A stretch of 64,000 nucleotides of DNA from an uncultured Alteromonadaceae bacterium. Its GTDB lineage: Bacteria; Pseudomonadota; Gammaproteobacteria; Enterobacterales; Alteromonadaceae. Of this stretch, positions 17,950 to 26,364 are shown piece after piece. The notes below the pieces were generated by a model, which saw only the letters and a program-made list of their open reading frames with translations, was not told where the DNA came from and searched no databases. The stretch covers positions 209,500-273,499 of the forward strand of contig CANMXU010000004.1 of the NCBI GenBank assembly GCA_947501935.1. The letters run 5' to 3'. Made by a program: the position numbers and the translations under genes. Each line of letters opens with the position of its first letter. Position 1 is the first letter of the stretch.

Positions 17950-18798
17950 TTGAATACACATGTTGTCGAAATCACCTTAGAAAATTTTCAACAAATCGCC
18001 ATCGAAGAATCAAAAAATAAATTAGTATTAATTGATTTTTGGGCTGAGCAAATTCCTGAAAGTGTTGAGTTAAAAGACAAACTCGCCTTTGCCTTAGCAG
18101 GTAAAGAAGATGTGATGTTATTGGCAACGGTTGATTGTCAAACGCAGCAGCAAATTGCGCAGCAGTTTGGCTTACAATCGCTTCCTACCGCCATTATTTT
18201 AAAAGATGGCCAACCCATTGATGGTGTTTCAGGCCCATTAACTGATGAAGCAATAAAAACCTTTTTAGAAAAACATTTACCCAAAGCAGAAGATGATTTA
18301 CTTGCCCAAGCAAGGCAGCTTATTGGTGAGAATAATATCAATGAAGCCTTTGCTGCAATCTCTCAGGCTTATCAGTTAGACAATAGCCGAGCCGATATTA
18401 AACTCACTTTAGCTGAAGTTTACATTCAAACCGGAAAGCTCACTGAAGCTGAAGAATTACTGGCTACTATCACCATGGTTGATCAAGACAGCCATTATCA
18501 AGCGGTGATGGCAAAATTAGAATTAGCCAACCAAGCGGCCGACTCTCCTGAAATTCAAGCATTAGAAACCCAGTTAGCGAGTGATCCTGACAATGTTACC
18601 TTGCAGCAGCAATTGGCTGCACAGTACAACCAAGTAAACCGTAACGAGGAAGCGTTAGCGATACTGTTTCGTTTAATGCAAAAAGACCGCTCCGACGCTG
18701 AAAGTAAAACCTTATTGCTTGATATTTTAAAAGCTTTACCTGACGGCGATCCATTAGCCACTAAATATCGTCGTAAGCTTTATACCTTAATGTATTAG
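17950..18798 (+). CDS. cnoX: CnoX (YbbN)-type thioredoxin-TPR co-chaperone
   Basis: 282 residues: a thioredoxin-fold domain (~1-110) followed by TPR-like helices, as in E. coli CnoX/YbbN, a holdase that hands clients to DnaK and GroEL. The place of the CxxC active site reads Phe-Trp-Ala-Glu-Gln-Ile-Pro-Glu-Ser, so both redox Cys are gone. One Cys remains in the domain (Val-Asp-Cys-Gln). The C-terminal Lys-Tyr-Arg-Arg-Lys-Leu-Tyr block is family typical. No ATG fits; I prefer TTG 17950 (Asn-Thr-His-Val-Val after it, GGA upstream) over TTG 17938. Confidence 0.88.
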   Translation: MNTHVVEITLENFQQIAIEESKNKLVLIDFWAEQIPESVELKDKLAFALAGKEDVMLLATVDCQTQQQIAQQFGLQSLPTAIILKDGQPIDGVSGPLTDEAIKTFLEKHLPKAEDDLLAQARQLIGENNINEAFAAISQAYQLDNSRADIKLTLAEVYIQTGKLTEAEELLATITMVDQDSHYQAVMAKLELANQAADSPEIQALETQLASDPDNVTLQQQLAAQYNQVNRNEEALAILFRLMQKDRSDAESKTLLLDILKALPDGDPLATKYRRKLYTLMY

Positions 18799-18867
18799 GT
18801 CTCGTTTAAAATAAAATTCAATAACTTTGCTGAGCTAATTGTCTAAATTGGTTCAGTAATTTTTCAT

Positions 18868-18948
18868 TGTAGGTCGTACGTTAGTGCGACAAAACAGTAC
18901 AAAAAATATTATCTTTAGCCGCTTTTTCGGAATGAATTCCGACCTACA
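18868..18948. repeat. REP/BIME-like element with 9-bp terminal inverted repeats
   Basis: TGTAGGTCG (18868-18876) and CGACCTACA (18940-18948) bound an 81-base unit. Inside are two hairpins: GTCGTAC/GTGCGAC (18873-18890, one G.U pair) and a perfect TCGGAAT/ATTCCGA (18927-18942). This shape, two stems with GTAGGTCG ends, is that of dispersed intergenic palindromes in marine Gammaproteobacteria. It lies between cnoX and the sulfatase gene and might also end the cnoX transcript. Confidence 0.75.
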
Positions 18949-19084
18949 TTTTAACTTGAGTTTCAATATAACCATTTATTATTCTGCTTTTATTATCTGA
19001 TCATTACGCCTTTGAGCTTTTCCAGACTCTTTATCTTTAATTACTACTAACTCATGATTTTAATTGGATAATGGATATCACTTT

Positions 19085-20473
19085 ATGATCTCAAGAAAAC
19101 TACGTTTTTACTGTGCGAGTGTCGCGCTAAGTCTTATTACCTATGCTGCCAATAGTATGGAAATTCGTCCCAATGTTATCGTGATTTTAGCGGATGACTT
19201 AGGCTATGCAGACGTTGGCTATCATAACAGTAGCCAAGATATACAAACTCCCAATATCGACCGTTTAGCCAAAAGTGGCGTTGCGTTTACTGACGGCTAT
19301 TCAACCGCGCCAGTTTGTGGGCCGTCACGCATTGGCTTGATCACCGGTCGTTATCAGCAACGTTTTGGTTACCATGACAATATTGGCCCTTTTGTGCGCG
19401 ATAAAAATATCGTACAAGGTTTGCCAATGGAGATAAAAACTGCGGGCGATGTATTTAAAGCAATGGGCTATAGCACAGGCATGGTGGGTAAATGGCATGA
19501 CGGCGACGAAATGAAATTTTGGCCTCATCACCGTGGCTTTGATGAATTCTATGGTTTTAATAATGGCGCTGCTGGATATTTTATTGGCAAAGAAAATAAT
19601 GAAAAAGCTAAAAGTAAACCTTGGGGCTCTATTCATCGTAACGATGTTTTAGTAGCAGACTTTGATGAATACCTTACCGATGCTTTTGGGCGTGAGTCGG
19701 TTGAATATATTGAGCGCCATAAAAATGAACCGTTCTTTTTATATGTTTCTTTTAATGCGGTACATGGGCCGTTGCAAGCGCGTCAGCAAGACTTAAAGCG
19801 CTTTAAGCATATCGAAAATGAAAAGCGTCGTACCGTGGTCGCAATGAATTACAACATGGATGAAAACATCGGTAAAATTCTCGACACTCTAAAAGCTAAC
19901 CAGCTTGAGCAAAATACCATTATATTCTTTTTGTCTGATAATGGTGGCAAGCTCAAAGGCAATTACTCGTATAATTTGCCGTTACGCGGTGAGAAAAACT
20001 ATTTGTGGGACGGCGGTGTTCGAGTACCGTTTGCTGTAACTTGGCCAGGGCATATTCCTGCAGGTCAAACTTTATCAGAGCCAGTGATTTCTATTGATAT
20101 TTTAGCTACAGCAATTGCGGCTAGCGGTAAAAAGGCTGACGCCAAATTAAAACTTGATGGTGTGAATTTATTGCCTTATTTAACTACTGAGCAAAAAGCT
20201 TTAGATAATCGCTATATCTTTTGGGCGAATAATAACAGCTGGTCGATACGTAATCGTGACTGGAAATTAATTAATAACAAAGGTAAAGAAGCACTTTTTC
20301 ATATCAGCGTTGATATCAGCGAAAAGAAAAACCTTATTCGTACTAAGCCGGAAATTGCCGAGCAGTTACGTAAGCAACACCAAGCTTGGACACAGCAAAA
20401 TGAGAAGCCTCGCTGGGGTTGGGGTAAGCAAAAAGGCTTGCCGCATAAAATAGGTTATCGCGGCAAACATTAG
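19085..20473 (+). CDS. Secreted arylsulfatase (sulfatase family)
   Basis: 462 residues with a signal peptide (Tyr-Ala-Ala-Asn-Ser near residue 24), so periplasmic or exported. It removes sulfate esters. Seen: the metal-binding Ala-Asp-Asp-Leu-Gly-Tyr at 36-41, the formylglycine motif Cys78-Gly-Pro-Ser-Arg with downstream Gly-Arg, a Gly-Lys-Trp-His block and Ser-Asp-Asn-Gly-Gly-Lys. Cys78 must be oxidised to formylglycine by an anaerobic sulfatase-maturating enzyme or similar, which is not in the window. I use ATG 19085, which begins the signal peptide; a TTG at 19064 is less likely. The substrate is unknown (sulfated polysaccharide or aryl sulfate). Confidence 0.92.
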   Translation: MISRKLRFYCASVALSLITYAANSMEIRPNVIVILADDLGYADVGYHNSSQDIQTPNIDRLAKSGVAFTDGYSTAPVCGPSRIGLITGRYQQRFGYHDNIGPFVRDKNIVQGLPMEIKTAGDVFKAMGYSTGMVGKWHDGDEMKFWPHHRGFDEFYGFNNGAAGYFIGKENNEKAKSKPWGSIHRNDVLVADFDEYLTDAFGRESVEYIERHKNEPFFLYVSFNAVHGPLQARQQDLKRFKHIENEKRRTVVAMNYNMDENIGKILDTLKANQLEQNTIIFFLSDNGGKLKGNYSYNLPLRGEKNYLWDGGVRVPFAVTWPGHIPAGQTLSEPVISIDILATAIAASGKKADAKLKLDGVNLLPYLTTEQKALDNRYIFWANNNSWSIRNRDWKLINNKGKEALFHISVDISEKKNLIRTKPEIAEQLRKQHQAWTQQNEKPRWGWGKQKGLPHKIGYRGKH

Positions 20474-20505
20474 CGTTAGTTATTGGCCGAAACGATAAGC
20501 AATAA

Positions 20506-20535
20506 AAAAGGCAAACACCTAAGTGTTTGCCTTTT
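20506..20535. terminator. Bidirectional terminator between sulfatase and TonB receptor
   Basis: Perfect 13-bp stem (20506-20518 with 20523-20535; core GGCAAACAC/GTGTTTGCC) with a CTAA loop, A-run before and T-run after. It serves both convergent genes. Confidence 0.92.
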
Positions 20536-20581
20536 CATATTAATTCCCCCGCTCTAAAAGCTTGCTTATTGCATTAAGCCA

Positions 20582-22669
20582 CTAGAAAGGTAATTGCACG
20601 GCAAAACGATAACTTACGCCTTCAGCTATGGTCACGTTAGAGTAATCGCCACCGGCTAAGTAATCTTTATCGAGCAAGTTTTGCACATTAAAACGGAAGT
20701 TCACTTCTTGATTATTAATACTCGCTTGGTAGGTTGCGCCAACATCAATACGGGTATAAGCATCTTTTACTATGGTGTTGTTAATATCGGCATATCGATC
20801 ACCTTCATAAAATACACCGGCGTTAAAGGCGATACTTTCACTAACTTCATAACGTGACCAAAGTGAAGCTGACCACTTAGGTACATCTACTGGCGTATTG
20901 CCTGAAAATTCGCCATTGTCTTGACCATATTCAGCGTCTAAGTTCATCACTGAGGCCATAATAAATAATCGGTCGTTTATAGAACCTTGCGCGCCAAGTT
21001 CAAAACCTTGGTGGCGTTGCTCGCCGGCTTGTCTGGTAATGGTTTGATAATCACCACTACCTGTATATTCTTCACTGACCAGCATGCCTTCTTTGGTGAT
21101 ATCAAATACCGCTGCAGTTAATAACATGCGCTCATCAAATAATTGCCATTTAACGCCTACTTCGAATTGCTTTGAGGTCATCGCATCTATGTCCATGCCA
21201 TAGTTAGCATCTTCTTCATCAATGATAATATCTGTGCTTTGTGGTTCAAAGCCTTCGGTATAGCTGGCGTAAATTGTTGAACTGTCATTAGGATGAAACA
21301 GCACACCAGCTTTTGGTAAAAACGAAGTATTGTCGGCACCGTCTTTATTTTGTACATCATATCTGCCGCCAAATGATACTTGCCAGTAGTCATTTATAGT
21401 CACTAAATCTTGAAAGTACATGCCGTAATAGTTGTATTCAGTAACCGCCAAACTCGTGTCGTCTTGATAGCTAATATTGGGCATGTTTGGTTCCATGTCG
21501 CCATTGCTGAAATCAAAAGACTCGCCGGTAACTTTTAATTGCCCGTAATAATAATCAAGGCCATTTGCACCTATAAGTAATTGATGATTCATACCTGCTA
21601 ATGTTAAGTCGGCACTTAAATCAAGGTAGGCGGTTTTAAATTGCCAGTCATCGAAGCGGTCATAAGGGTTTGAGGTATAGGTACCGTCTTCAGATAATGA
21701 TTTATAACTTGGTGCCGACTCGAAACGTTGGCGCTCGAAGCTTTGCTGGTTATAGCCAAGTTTAAGATCCCACTGGCCATTTATTGCATATTCAACATCA
21801 AAACCGATATTTTGTACGGTAATGTCGGTAAATGCCCACGACATATCGCGAATGGTTTTGTTATCGCCAATAACATCGCCATTAACATCAAGCCAAGCGC
21901 CGGTATCAAGGCCGGCTTTATCATTAGTTTGATCGGCATGGAAACGTAGCAAAACATTGTCACTTACATCATAATCAAGCACGAAAGATCCTAATAAACG
22001 GTCACGTTGACGCTGCTCGCCATTTTGGTATTCACGCTCATAAATTTCATTTTGTTTTACCAGATTGCCGCGATACCTTAAACTTTCATCGTTGTTAAGT
22101 GCACCGCCTGCGTCTAAAGTAAAGCGGGTTGAACCTAAGTGGTCGAGATCAGCACCGACATTTAAAAAGCTGTTGTAGGTAGGTTTTTTAGTGACCATGT
22201 TCACTAAACCGCCTGGGGCTGATTGACCATATAAAATACTGGAAGGCCCCTTAATTACTTCAATATTTTCTAATGTTTCAATAGGTTGTTGGTAGTGTGA
22301 CCAATGTTGATGACCATCACGCAAATAACCATTATCTGAGCTTAAGTCAAAACCACGAATACTAAAGGTTTCTCGGTTACGTTGGCGTGACCCAGCTGAT
22401 AAGCTGGCATCGTTTTGCAATACTTCACCTAATGTCGTGGCAAGTTGCTCAACGATTATGGTATTGGTGATCACCGTAACCGATTGTGCGGTTTCAATTA
22501 ACGGCACATCACCACGCATCGCACCACTGGCATCATCTACTTTATAGTTATTAAAATAACTACCTTTAACTTCGATAACTTCAATATTTTGTGCAGGTTT
22601 ATCATCTGCAAAACTATTCGCAGAGCTGAAAATTAAGCCCATGGCAATAACTAGAGGAGAGTACTTCAT
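20582..22669 (-). CDS. TonB-dependent siderophore receptor
   Basis: 695 residues: signal peptide ending Asn-Ser-Phe-Ala, plug domain starting at an Ile-Glu-Val-Ile-Glu-Val TonB-box-like segment, and a 22-strand-type barrel ending in Gln-Leu-Pro-Phe. Plug motifs of the siderophore-receptor subfamily are clear: Ile-Arg-Gly-Phe-Asp-Leu, Glu-Val-Ile-Lys-Gly-Pro-Ser-Ser-Ile-Leu-Tyr-Gly and Pro-Gly-Gly-Leu-Val-Asn-Met-Val-Thr-Lys-Lys-Pro. It would take up a ferric siderophore across the outer membrane with TonB energy; the ligand cannot be told. A Fur box about 50 bases upstream fits iron control. No siderophore synthesis genes are near, so a xenosiderophore is likely. Confidence 0.95.
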   Translation of the reverse strand: MKYSPLVIAMGLIFSSANSFADDKPAQNIEVIEVKGSYFNNYKVDDASGAMRGDVPLIETAQSVTVITNTIIVEQLATTLGEVLQNDASLSAGSRQRNRETFSIRGFDLSSDNGYLRDGHQHWSHYQQPIETLENIEVIKGPSSILYGQSAPGGLVNMVTKKPTYNSFLNVGADLDHLGSTRFTLDAGGALNNDESLRYRGNLVKQNEIYEREYQNGEQRQRDRLLGSFVLDYDVSDNVLLRFHADQTNDKAGLDTGAWLDVNGDVIGDNKTIRDMSWAFTDITVQNIGFDVEYAINGQWDLKLGYNQQSFERQRFESAPSYKSLSEDGTYTSNPYDRFDDWQFKTAYLDLSADLTLAGMNHQLLIGANGLDYYYGQLKVTGESFDFSNGDMEPNMPNISYQDDTSLAVTEYNYYGMYFQDLVTINDYWQVSFGGRYDVQNKDGADNTSFLPKAGVLFHPNDSSTIYASYTEGFEPQSTDIIIDEEDANYGMDIDAMTSKQFEVGVKWQLFDERMLLTAAVFDITKEGMLVSEEYTGSGDYQTITRQAGEQRHQGFELGAQGSINDRLFIMASVMNLDAEYGQDNGEFSGNTPVDVPKWSASLWSRYEVSESIAFNAGVFYEGDRYADINNTIVKDAYTRIDVGATYQASINNQEVNFRFNVQNLLDKDYLAGGDYSNVTIAEGVSYRFAVQLPF

Positions 22670-22718
22670 AAAAAAATCCGTTAGAGGAAAGCTGTATTGA
22701 TTAATTGTTGAGTATGTT

Positions 22719-22737
22719 AATGATAATGATTCTCATT
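22719..22737 (-). promoter_or_regulatory. Fur box upstream of the siderophore receptor
   Basis: On the minus strand it reads AATGAGAATCATTATCATT, very close to the gammaproteobacterial Fur consensus (GATAATGATAATCATTATC). It lies 50-68 bases before the receptor start, where promoter overlap is expected. Confidence 0.9.
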
Positions 22738-22873
22738 GACTAGTAACGAATTGTAATCAAGCTGGTGATGAAGTACTTTTTCTGTCGATGATGTTTTTTA
22801 GGGAAATGAAAGTAGCTGTAGATTAGCTTTAACAAAAGGCGAGAAAGTTCCCGCCCTAAAATTGCTATTAACG

Positions 22874-23407
22874 TTATTGTAACAAGTGTGAAAATTCACT
22901 TAAGAATTTTTGAATCTTCTTAGCGACAACTAACTGACAATACTGATTATCACTATTATTGTTAAAGTAATTCTGATGATAATTTTCAGCACAATAAAAT
23001 TTCTGGTGGGCAACTAAGCTCGTTACTATCGGATCAGTAAAAGTTCCGGTTTGGTTGAGTTGCTCAATTTTAGCTTTTGCAACTTTTGCCTGCTCGTTAT
23101 TATGATAAATGATGGTTGAACGATATTGGCTGCCAATGTCGTTACCTTGGCGGTTTAGGGTTGTGGGGTCGTGAATAGCAAAAAATACCGTTAGCATTTC
23201 TTCAAGAGAAATAACCTCAGCATCAAACGTTATTTGTACCACTTCAGCATGATTAGTTTTACCTGAGCATACTTGTTCGTAAGTTGGTTGGTCAACGTCG
23301 CCATCAGCATAACCGCTAATTGCACTTTCAACGCCTTTTATCCGTGAAAAAATATTCTCAACGCACCAAAAGCAACCAGCGCCTAAGGTAATTAATTGTT
23401 TATTCAT
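22874..23407 (-). CDS. msrA: Peptide-methionine (S)-S-oxide reductase MsrA
   Basis: 177 residues. Reduces methionine-S-sulfoxide in proteins, with thioredoxin as final reductant. The catalytic Gly-Cys12-Phe-Trp-Cys15 motif is at the N-terminus. The Gly-Asn-Asp-Ile-Gly-Ser-Gln-Tyr-Arg-Ser block and Ala-Glu-Asn-Tyr-His-Gln-Asn-Tyr block are typical, and a further Cys in Gln-Tyr-Cys-Gln may resolve the disulfide. Short form of the family without MsrB fusion. Monocistronic. Confidence 0.96.
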   Translation of the reverse strand: MNKQLITLGAGCFWCVENIFSRIKGVESAISGYADGDVDQPTYEQVCSGKTNHAEVVQITFDAEVISLEEMLTVFFAIHDPTTLNRQGNDIGSQYRSTIIYHNNEQAKVAKAKIEQLNQTGTFTDPIVTSLVAHQKFYCAENYHQNYFNNNSDNQYCQLVVAKKIQKFLSEFSHLLQ

Positions 23408-23595
23408 TATTGTTAGCCTTTGCTAGATTGTTGGCTGAATTGCTTAACTGAAATTTAAAAACTTAATAATTTGATAATACAGGGTGAATCAATTTACTTC
23501 ATCTGTTGTGCTGTTATTATTCATATTAAATAATCGCTGCAATTGTTTTTGTACCAATGAAAGTTATAAAAATAGCCGTAGGAAACTAAATAATA

Positions 23596-24867
23596 ATGTA
23601 TTTTCCCTTAAAAGGCCTGAGTAAAAGTTTTAGCCAAATTCAGTTGTTATTACTTTTACGTGCGGCGGCTATTGCCATTCAAGTCGCGTTAATTTTATTT
23701 GTAAACTTAGGCTTAAATTATCAATTACCTTGGTTGCCTTTAGTTATGGTAATTATTGCTGAGCTTGTATTTACCTTAGCCAGTTTTTTTTATTACAACT
23801 GGCATAAAAGTGCCGAAACCTTCGCGATTTTAATACAAATATGTGCTGATCTGCTCTTTTTGTCGTTACTGCTTTATTTTAGTGGCGGTGCTACCAATGC
23901 CTTTGTTTCGTTATTGCTGCTGCCTATTGCTCTTGCTGCGGTAACTTTAACGCCAACATTACTCGCTTTAGTCGCTTGCGCGGCAGTTGCATGTTACAGC
24001 TTCTTGATATGGTTAATGCCAATGCATGTTATGCACGGTAATATGGAAGGGCACTTTATTGGCATGTGGCTGAATTTTTTATTTTCTGCCGGCGTAGTTG
24101 CTATTGTGGTTGGTAAAATGGCGCGTAGTATTAATCAAAAAGAATTAGCGATAGCAGCCTTTCGTGAAGAGCAGCTTAAACAAGAAAAAGTCATCTCTTT
24201 AGGTGTTGCCTCAGCGCAAATTACTCATCAGTTAGCCACGCCAATTGCTACAGTGCAATTATTAGCCGATGAACTAAAAGAAGACTTTCCAGAGCATGTT
24301 GCTATTGATGATATGCAAAAAGAGTTAGCCCGCTGTAGTGAAAGTTTGTCGGCTTTTCGACAAATGGTATTTAACATTAAAGAGCAAAAGTCGGTTGTGA
24401 TCAGTTGTGCTGAAATGCTTGAAAATATTGTTGATAACATTGGGCTTAATTATCCTGATATTAAGGTGAATATTAATCATGAAAGTCAGCCAGCGTTATT
24501 ATCATCAAGCGCTATTGTTTCAGATGCAGCCTTATTGCCTGCAATTTTAAATTTAGTTAATAATGGCATTCGAGCAACCAAGGCCAATAACAGCGATAAA
24601 ATAGAATTAAGCAGTAAGGTTTCAAACCAATATTGGCAGTTAGTGATCAGAGATTTTGGTTTAGGTTTTACCCGCTCAAAGCTAGCTGAACTTGGCGTTA
24701 AACCTGTGGCTAGCGAACAGGGTTTAGGTATGGCAGTGCTGTTAAGTCATGCTAGCTTAGAAAGGCTAGGTGGTAAGTTGTCGCTTACTAATCATCAAGA
24801 AGGTGGCGCAAAAGTTACTTTAACACTATCGCTAACAGCAGACCATAATAAGGAATTCAATAGCTAA
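23596..24867 (+). CDS. RegB/PrrB-like redox sensor histidine kinase
   Basis: 423 residues with six hydrophobic segments in the first ~175 and then a kinase core. The H-box is Ile-Thr-His211-Gln-Leu-Ala-Thr-Pro-Ile-Ala-Thr-Val, the RegB/PrrB/ActS form. Cys247 in Ala-Arg-Cys-Ser-Glu sits where the redox-active Cys of RegB lies in the dimerisation helix. The quinone-binding heptad of RegB (Gly-Gly-x-x-Asn-Pro-Phe) is seen as Gly-Gly-Ala-Thr-Asn-Ala-Phe (97-103), with Pro changed to Ala. ATP-binding N and G boxes are at the C-terminus (Asn-Asn-Gly-Ile-Arg, Gly-Leu-Gly-Met-Ala-Val). The stop codon overlaps the regulator's ATG by one base. Confidence 0.9.
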   Translation: MYFPLKGLSKSFSQIQLLLLLRAAAIAIQVALILFVNLGLNYQLPWLPLVMVIIAELVFTLASFFYYNWHKSAETFAILIQICADLLFLSLLLYFSGGATNAFVSLLLLPIALAAVTLTPTLLALVACAAVACYSFLIWLMPMHVMHGNMEGHFIGMWLNFLFSAGVVAIVVGKMARSINQKELAIAAFREEQLKQEKVISLGVASAQITHQLATPIATVQLLADELKEDFPEHVAIDDMQKELARCSESLSAFRQMVFNIKEQKSVVISCAEMLENIVDNIGLNYPDIKVNINHESQPALLSSSAIVSDAALLPAILNLVNNGIRATKANNSDKIELSSKVSNQYWQLVIRDFGLGFTRSKLAELGVKPVASEQGLGMAVLLSHASLERLGGKLSLTNHQEGGAKVTLTLSLTADHNKEFNS

Positions 24868-25415
24868 TGTCTGATGAAAAAAAATTGCTGTTGGTGGAAG
24901 ACGATGTTGCTTTTGCTAATACTTTAAAACGACGTTTGGAAAAGCACGGCTATAGCTGCTGGCAAGCCGATAACTGTAATGATGCTTTATTGACCTGTCA
25001 CCGTTACTTACCTGATTATGTCTTGTTAGATATGAAGCTTCATCACGAAAGTGGCTTGAATTTAATTAACCCAATAAGGCAATTACGCCCGCATGCTCGT
25101 ATTATTTTATTAACCGGTTTTGCCAGTATTGCCACTGCGGTTGATGCGATTAAATTAGGCGCGGATGACTACTTAACCAAACCGGTTGATACGCAAACTT
25201 TATTAGCTGCGTTAAGTGATAGTAAAGTGGATGAGCAAAATCACCCGGTAGAACAAGAAGAAACGGTGTTATCAGCAGAGCAGGTTGAATGGGAGCATAT
25301 TCAACAAGTGCTAAAATTTAATAATGGCAACGTTTCGGCAACCGCGCGGCAGCTTGCGATGCACAGACGCACGCTACAACGTAAATTACAAAAAAGACCT
25401 GCTAATGCTAAGTAG
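24867..25415 (+). CDS. RegA/PrrA-like response regulator
   Basis: 182 residues: receiver domain with Asp-Tyr-Val-Leu-Leu-Asp-Met phosphorylation site near residue 52, and a Fis-type HTH at the end (Asn-Val-Ser-Ala-Thr-Ala-Arg-Gln-Leu-Ala-Met-His-Arg-Arg-Thr-Leu-Gln-Arg-Lys). That helix is nearly invariant in the RegA/PrrA/ActR family, which controls respiration and redox genes. Translationally coupled to the sensor gene. In this genus group the pair probably sets terminal oxidases and anaerobic respiration, but the regulon is an inference. Confidence 0.93.
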   Translation: MSDEKKLLLVEDDVAFANTLKRRLEKHGYSCWQADNCNDALLTCHRYLPDYVLLDMKLHHESGLNLINPIRQLRPHARIILLTGFASIATAVDAIKLGADDYLTKPVDTQTLLAALSDSKVDEQNHPVEQEETVLSAEQVEWEHIQQVLKFNNGNVSATARQLAMHRRTLQRKLQKRPANAK

Positions 25416-25465
25416 CGGTTAGTAATACTAAGTACAACAAAAATTACAGCGATAAAGGAAAGTCA

Positions 25466-25687
25466 GTGCTAAACGATCAACAAAAACTTATTGATGCCAT
25501 TAACCAAGTGATGCCATTTGGTAAATACGCTGGGCGAAAATTATTACAGCTACCAGAGCCTTATTTAGTATGGTTTCACTCAAAAGGTTTTCCTGAGGGG
25601 AAATTAGGCCAACAACTAGCGCTAATGTACGAAGTAAAACTTAATGGCCTTGAAGAAATGTTACAGCCGCTCATCTCTCGCGAATAA
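25466..25687 (+). CDS. DUF3820 family small protein
   Basis: 73 residues starting at GTG 25466, with AAGGAAAG in front. Seen: Met-Pro-Phe-Gly-Lys-Tyr-Ala-Gly-Arg-Lys-Leu then Pro-Glu-Pro-Tyr-Leu-Val-Trp-Phe, and Gly-Phe-Pro-Glu-Gly-Lys-Leu-Gly. This is the DUF3820 pattern, also found at the end of some DNA polymerase III epsilon-like exonucleases; the function is not established. It follows the response regulator by 50 bases and may be co-transcribed. Confidence 0.85.
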   Translation: MLNDQQKLIDAINQVMPFGKYAGRKLLQLPEPYLVWFHSKGFPEGKLGQQLALMYEVKLNGLEEMLQPLISRE

Positions 25688-26031
25688 TAGTTTGTAAAAA
25701 ATAGAGCTGAAATACCAAACCAATATTAAGTTTTTCAAGCTAAGAAATTCTAGAATACCGATTGGTAGAATTTGTTTAAAGAATAATTAATTTTTTACAA
25801 AAGACGGTATTTTAGCTAAGTCTTTGTTTTATTAATTAAAGCGATTTTTATGGTTTATTTATTAAAATATATTTAAACAATTAATTGCTTATGATTACAT
25901 TTTTTCACTTGTCAAAAGGACGTAAATATTCTTAAATGAATTGTCGGTTGTTATTAATCACTGATAGTCAGATGTAGAGTTTTTATTTAATTTTCAGTAT
26001 CTTGCTGAGTATAAAAGATGGAGCGTCATGC
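25688..26031. other. AT-rich gap before rmf
   Basis: 344 bases of very AT-rich sequence with no credible gene. It presumably carries the rmf promoter. I see no clear operator or riboswitch. Confidence 0.6.
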
Positions 26032-26205
26032 ATGAAAAGACAGAAAAGAGATCGTTTAGGTAGAGCATTTTCCAATGGTTACCAAGCTGGCATTAGTGGC
26101 CGTTCAAAAGAGAACTGCCCTTATCAGAAAATAGAAGCCAAATCTGAATGGCTAGGCGGTTGGCGCGAAGCCGTTAGCGATCGAACGATGGGGCTATTTC
26201 GTTAA
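26032..26205 (+). CDS. rmf: Ribosome modulation factor RMF
   Basis: 57 residues (E. coli 55), very basic. RMF binds the 30S subunit in stationary phase and helps pair 70S ribosomes into inactive 100S dimers. The sequence Met-Lys-Arg-Gln-Lys-Arg-Asp-Arg-Leu, Gly-Tyr-Gln-Ala-Gly, Asn-Cys-Pro-Tyr and Trp-Leu-Gly-Gly-Trp-Arg-Glu is clearly the family. ATG 26032 is preferred, after GGAGC; an earlier in-frame start at 26002 would add ten residues not found in the family. Followed by a strong terminator. Confidence 0.96.
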   Translation: MKRQKRDRLGRAFSNGYQAGISGRSKENCPYQKIEAKSEWLGGWREAVSDRTMGLFR

Positions 26206-26265
26206 TTTAGTCGCTACCAAGTAGTTCATTAAGTCATAGTAATGAACACGACTTGATAAGATATT

Positions 26266-26290
26266 AAGCCCTCTTCTGAGGGCTTTTTTA
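26266..26290 (+). terminator. rmf terminator
   Basis: Perfect 8-bp stem AAGCCCTC/GAGGGCTT (26266-26273, 26278-26285), loop TTCT, then a T-run to 26290. Confidence 0.93.
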
Positions 26291-26364
26291 GTGCTCGAAT
26301 TTAATAAATACACTACAATTATCTCAGTTGCGCGCAAATTAACAGCAACAAATAAGGGATAGGT

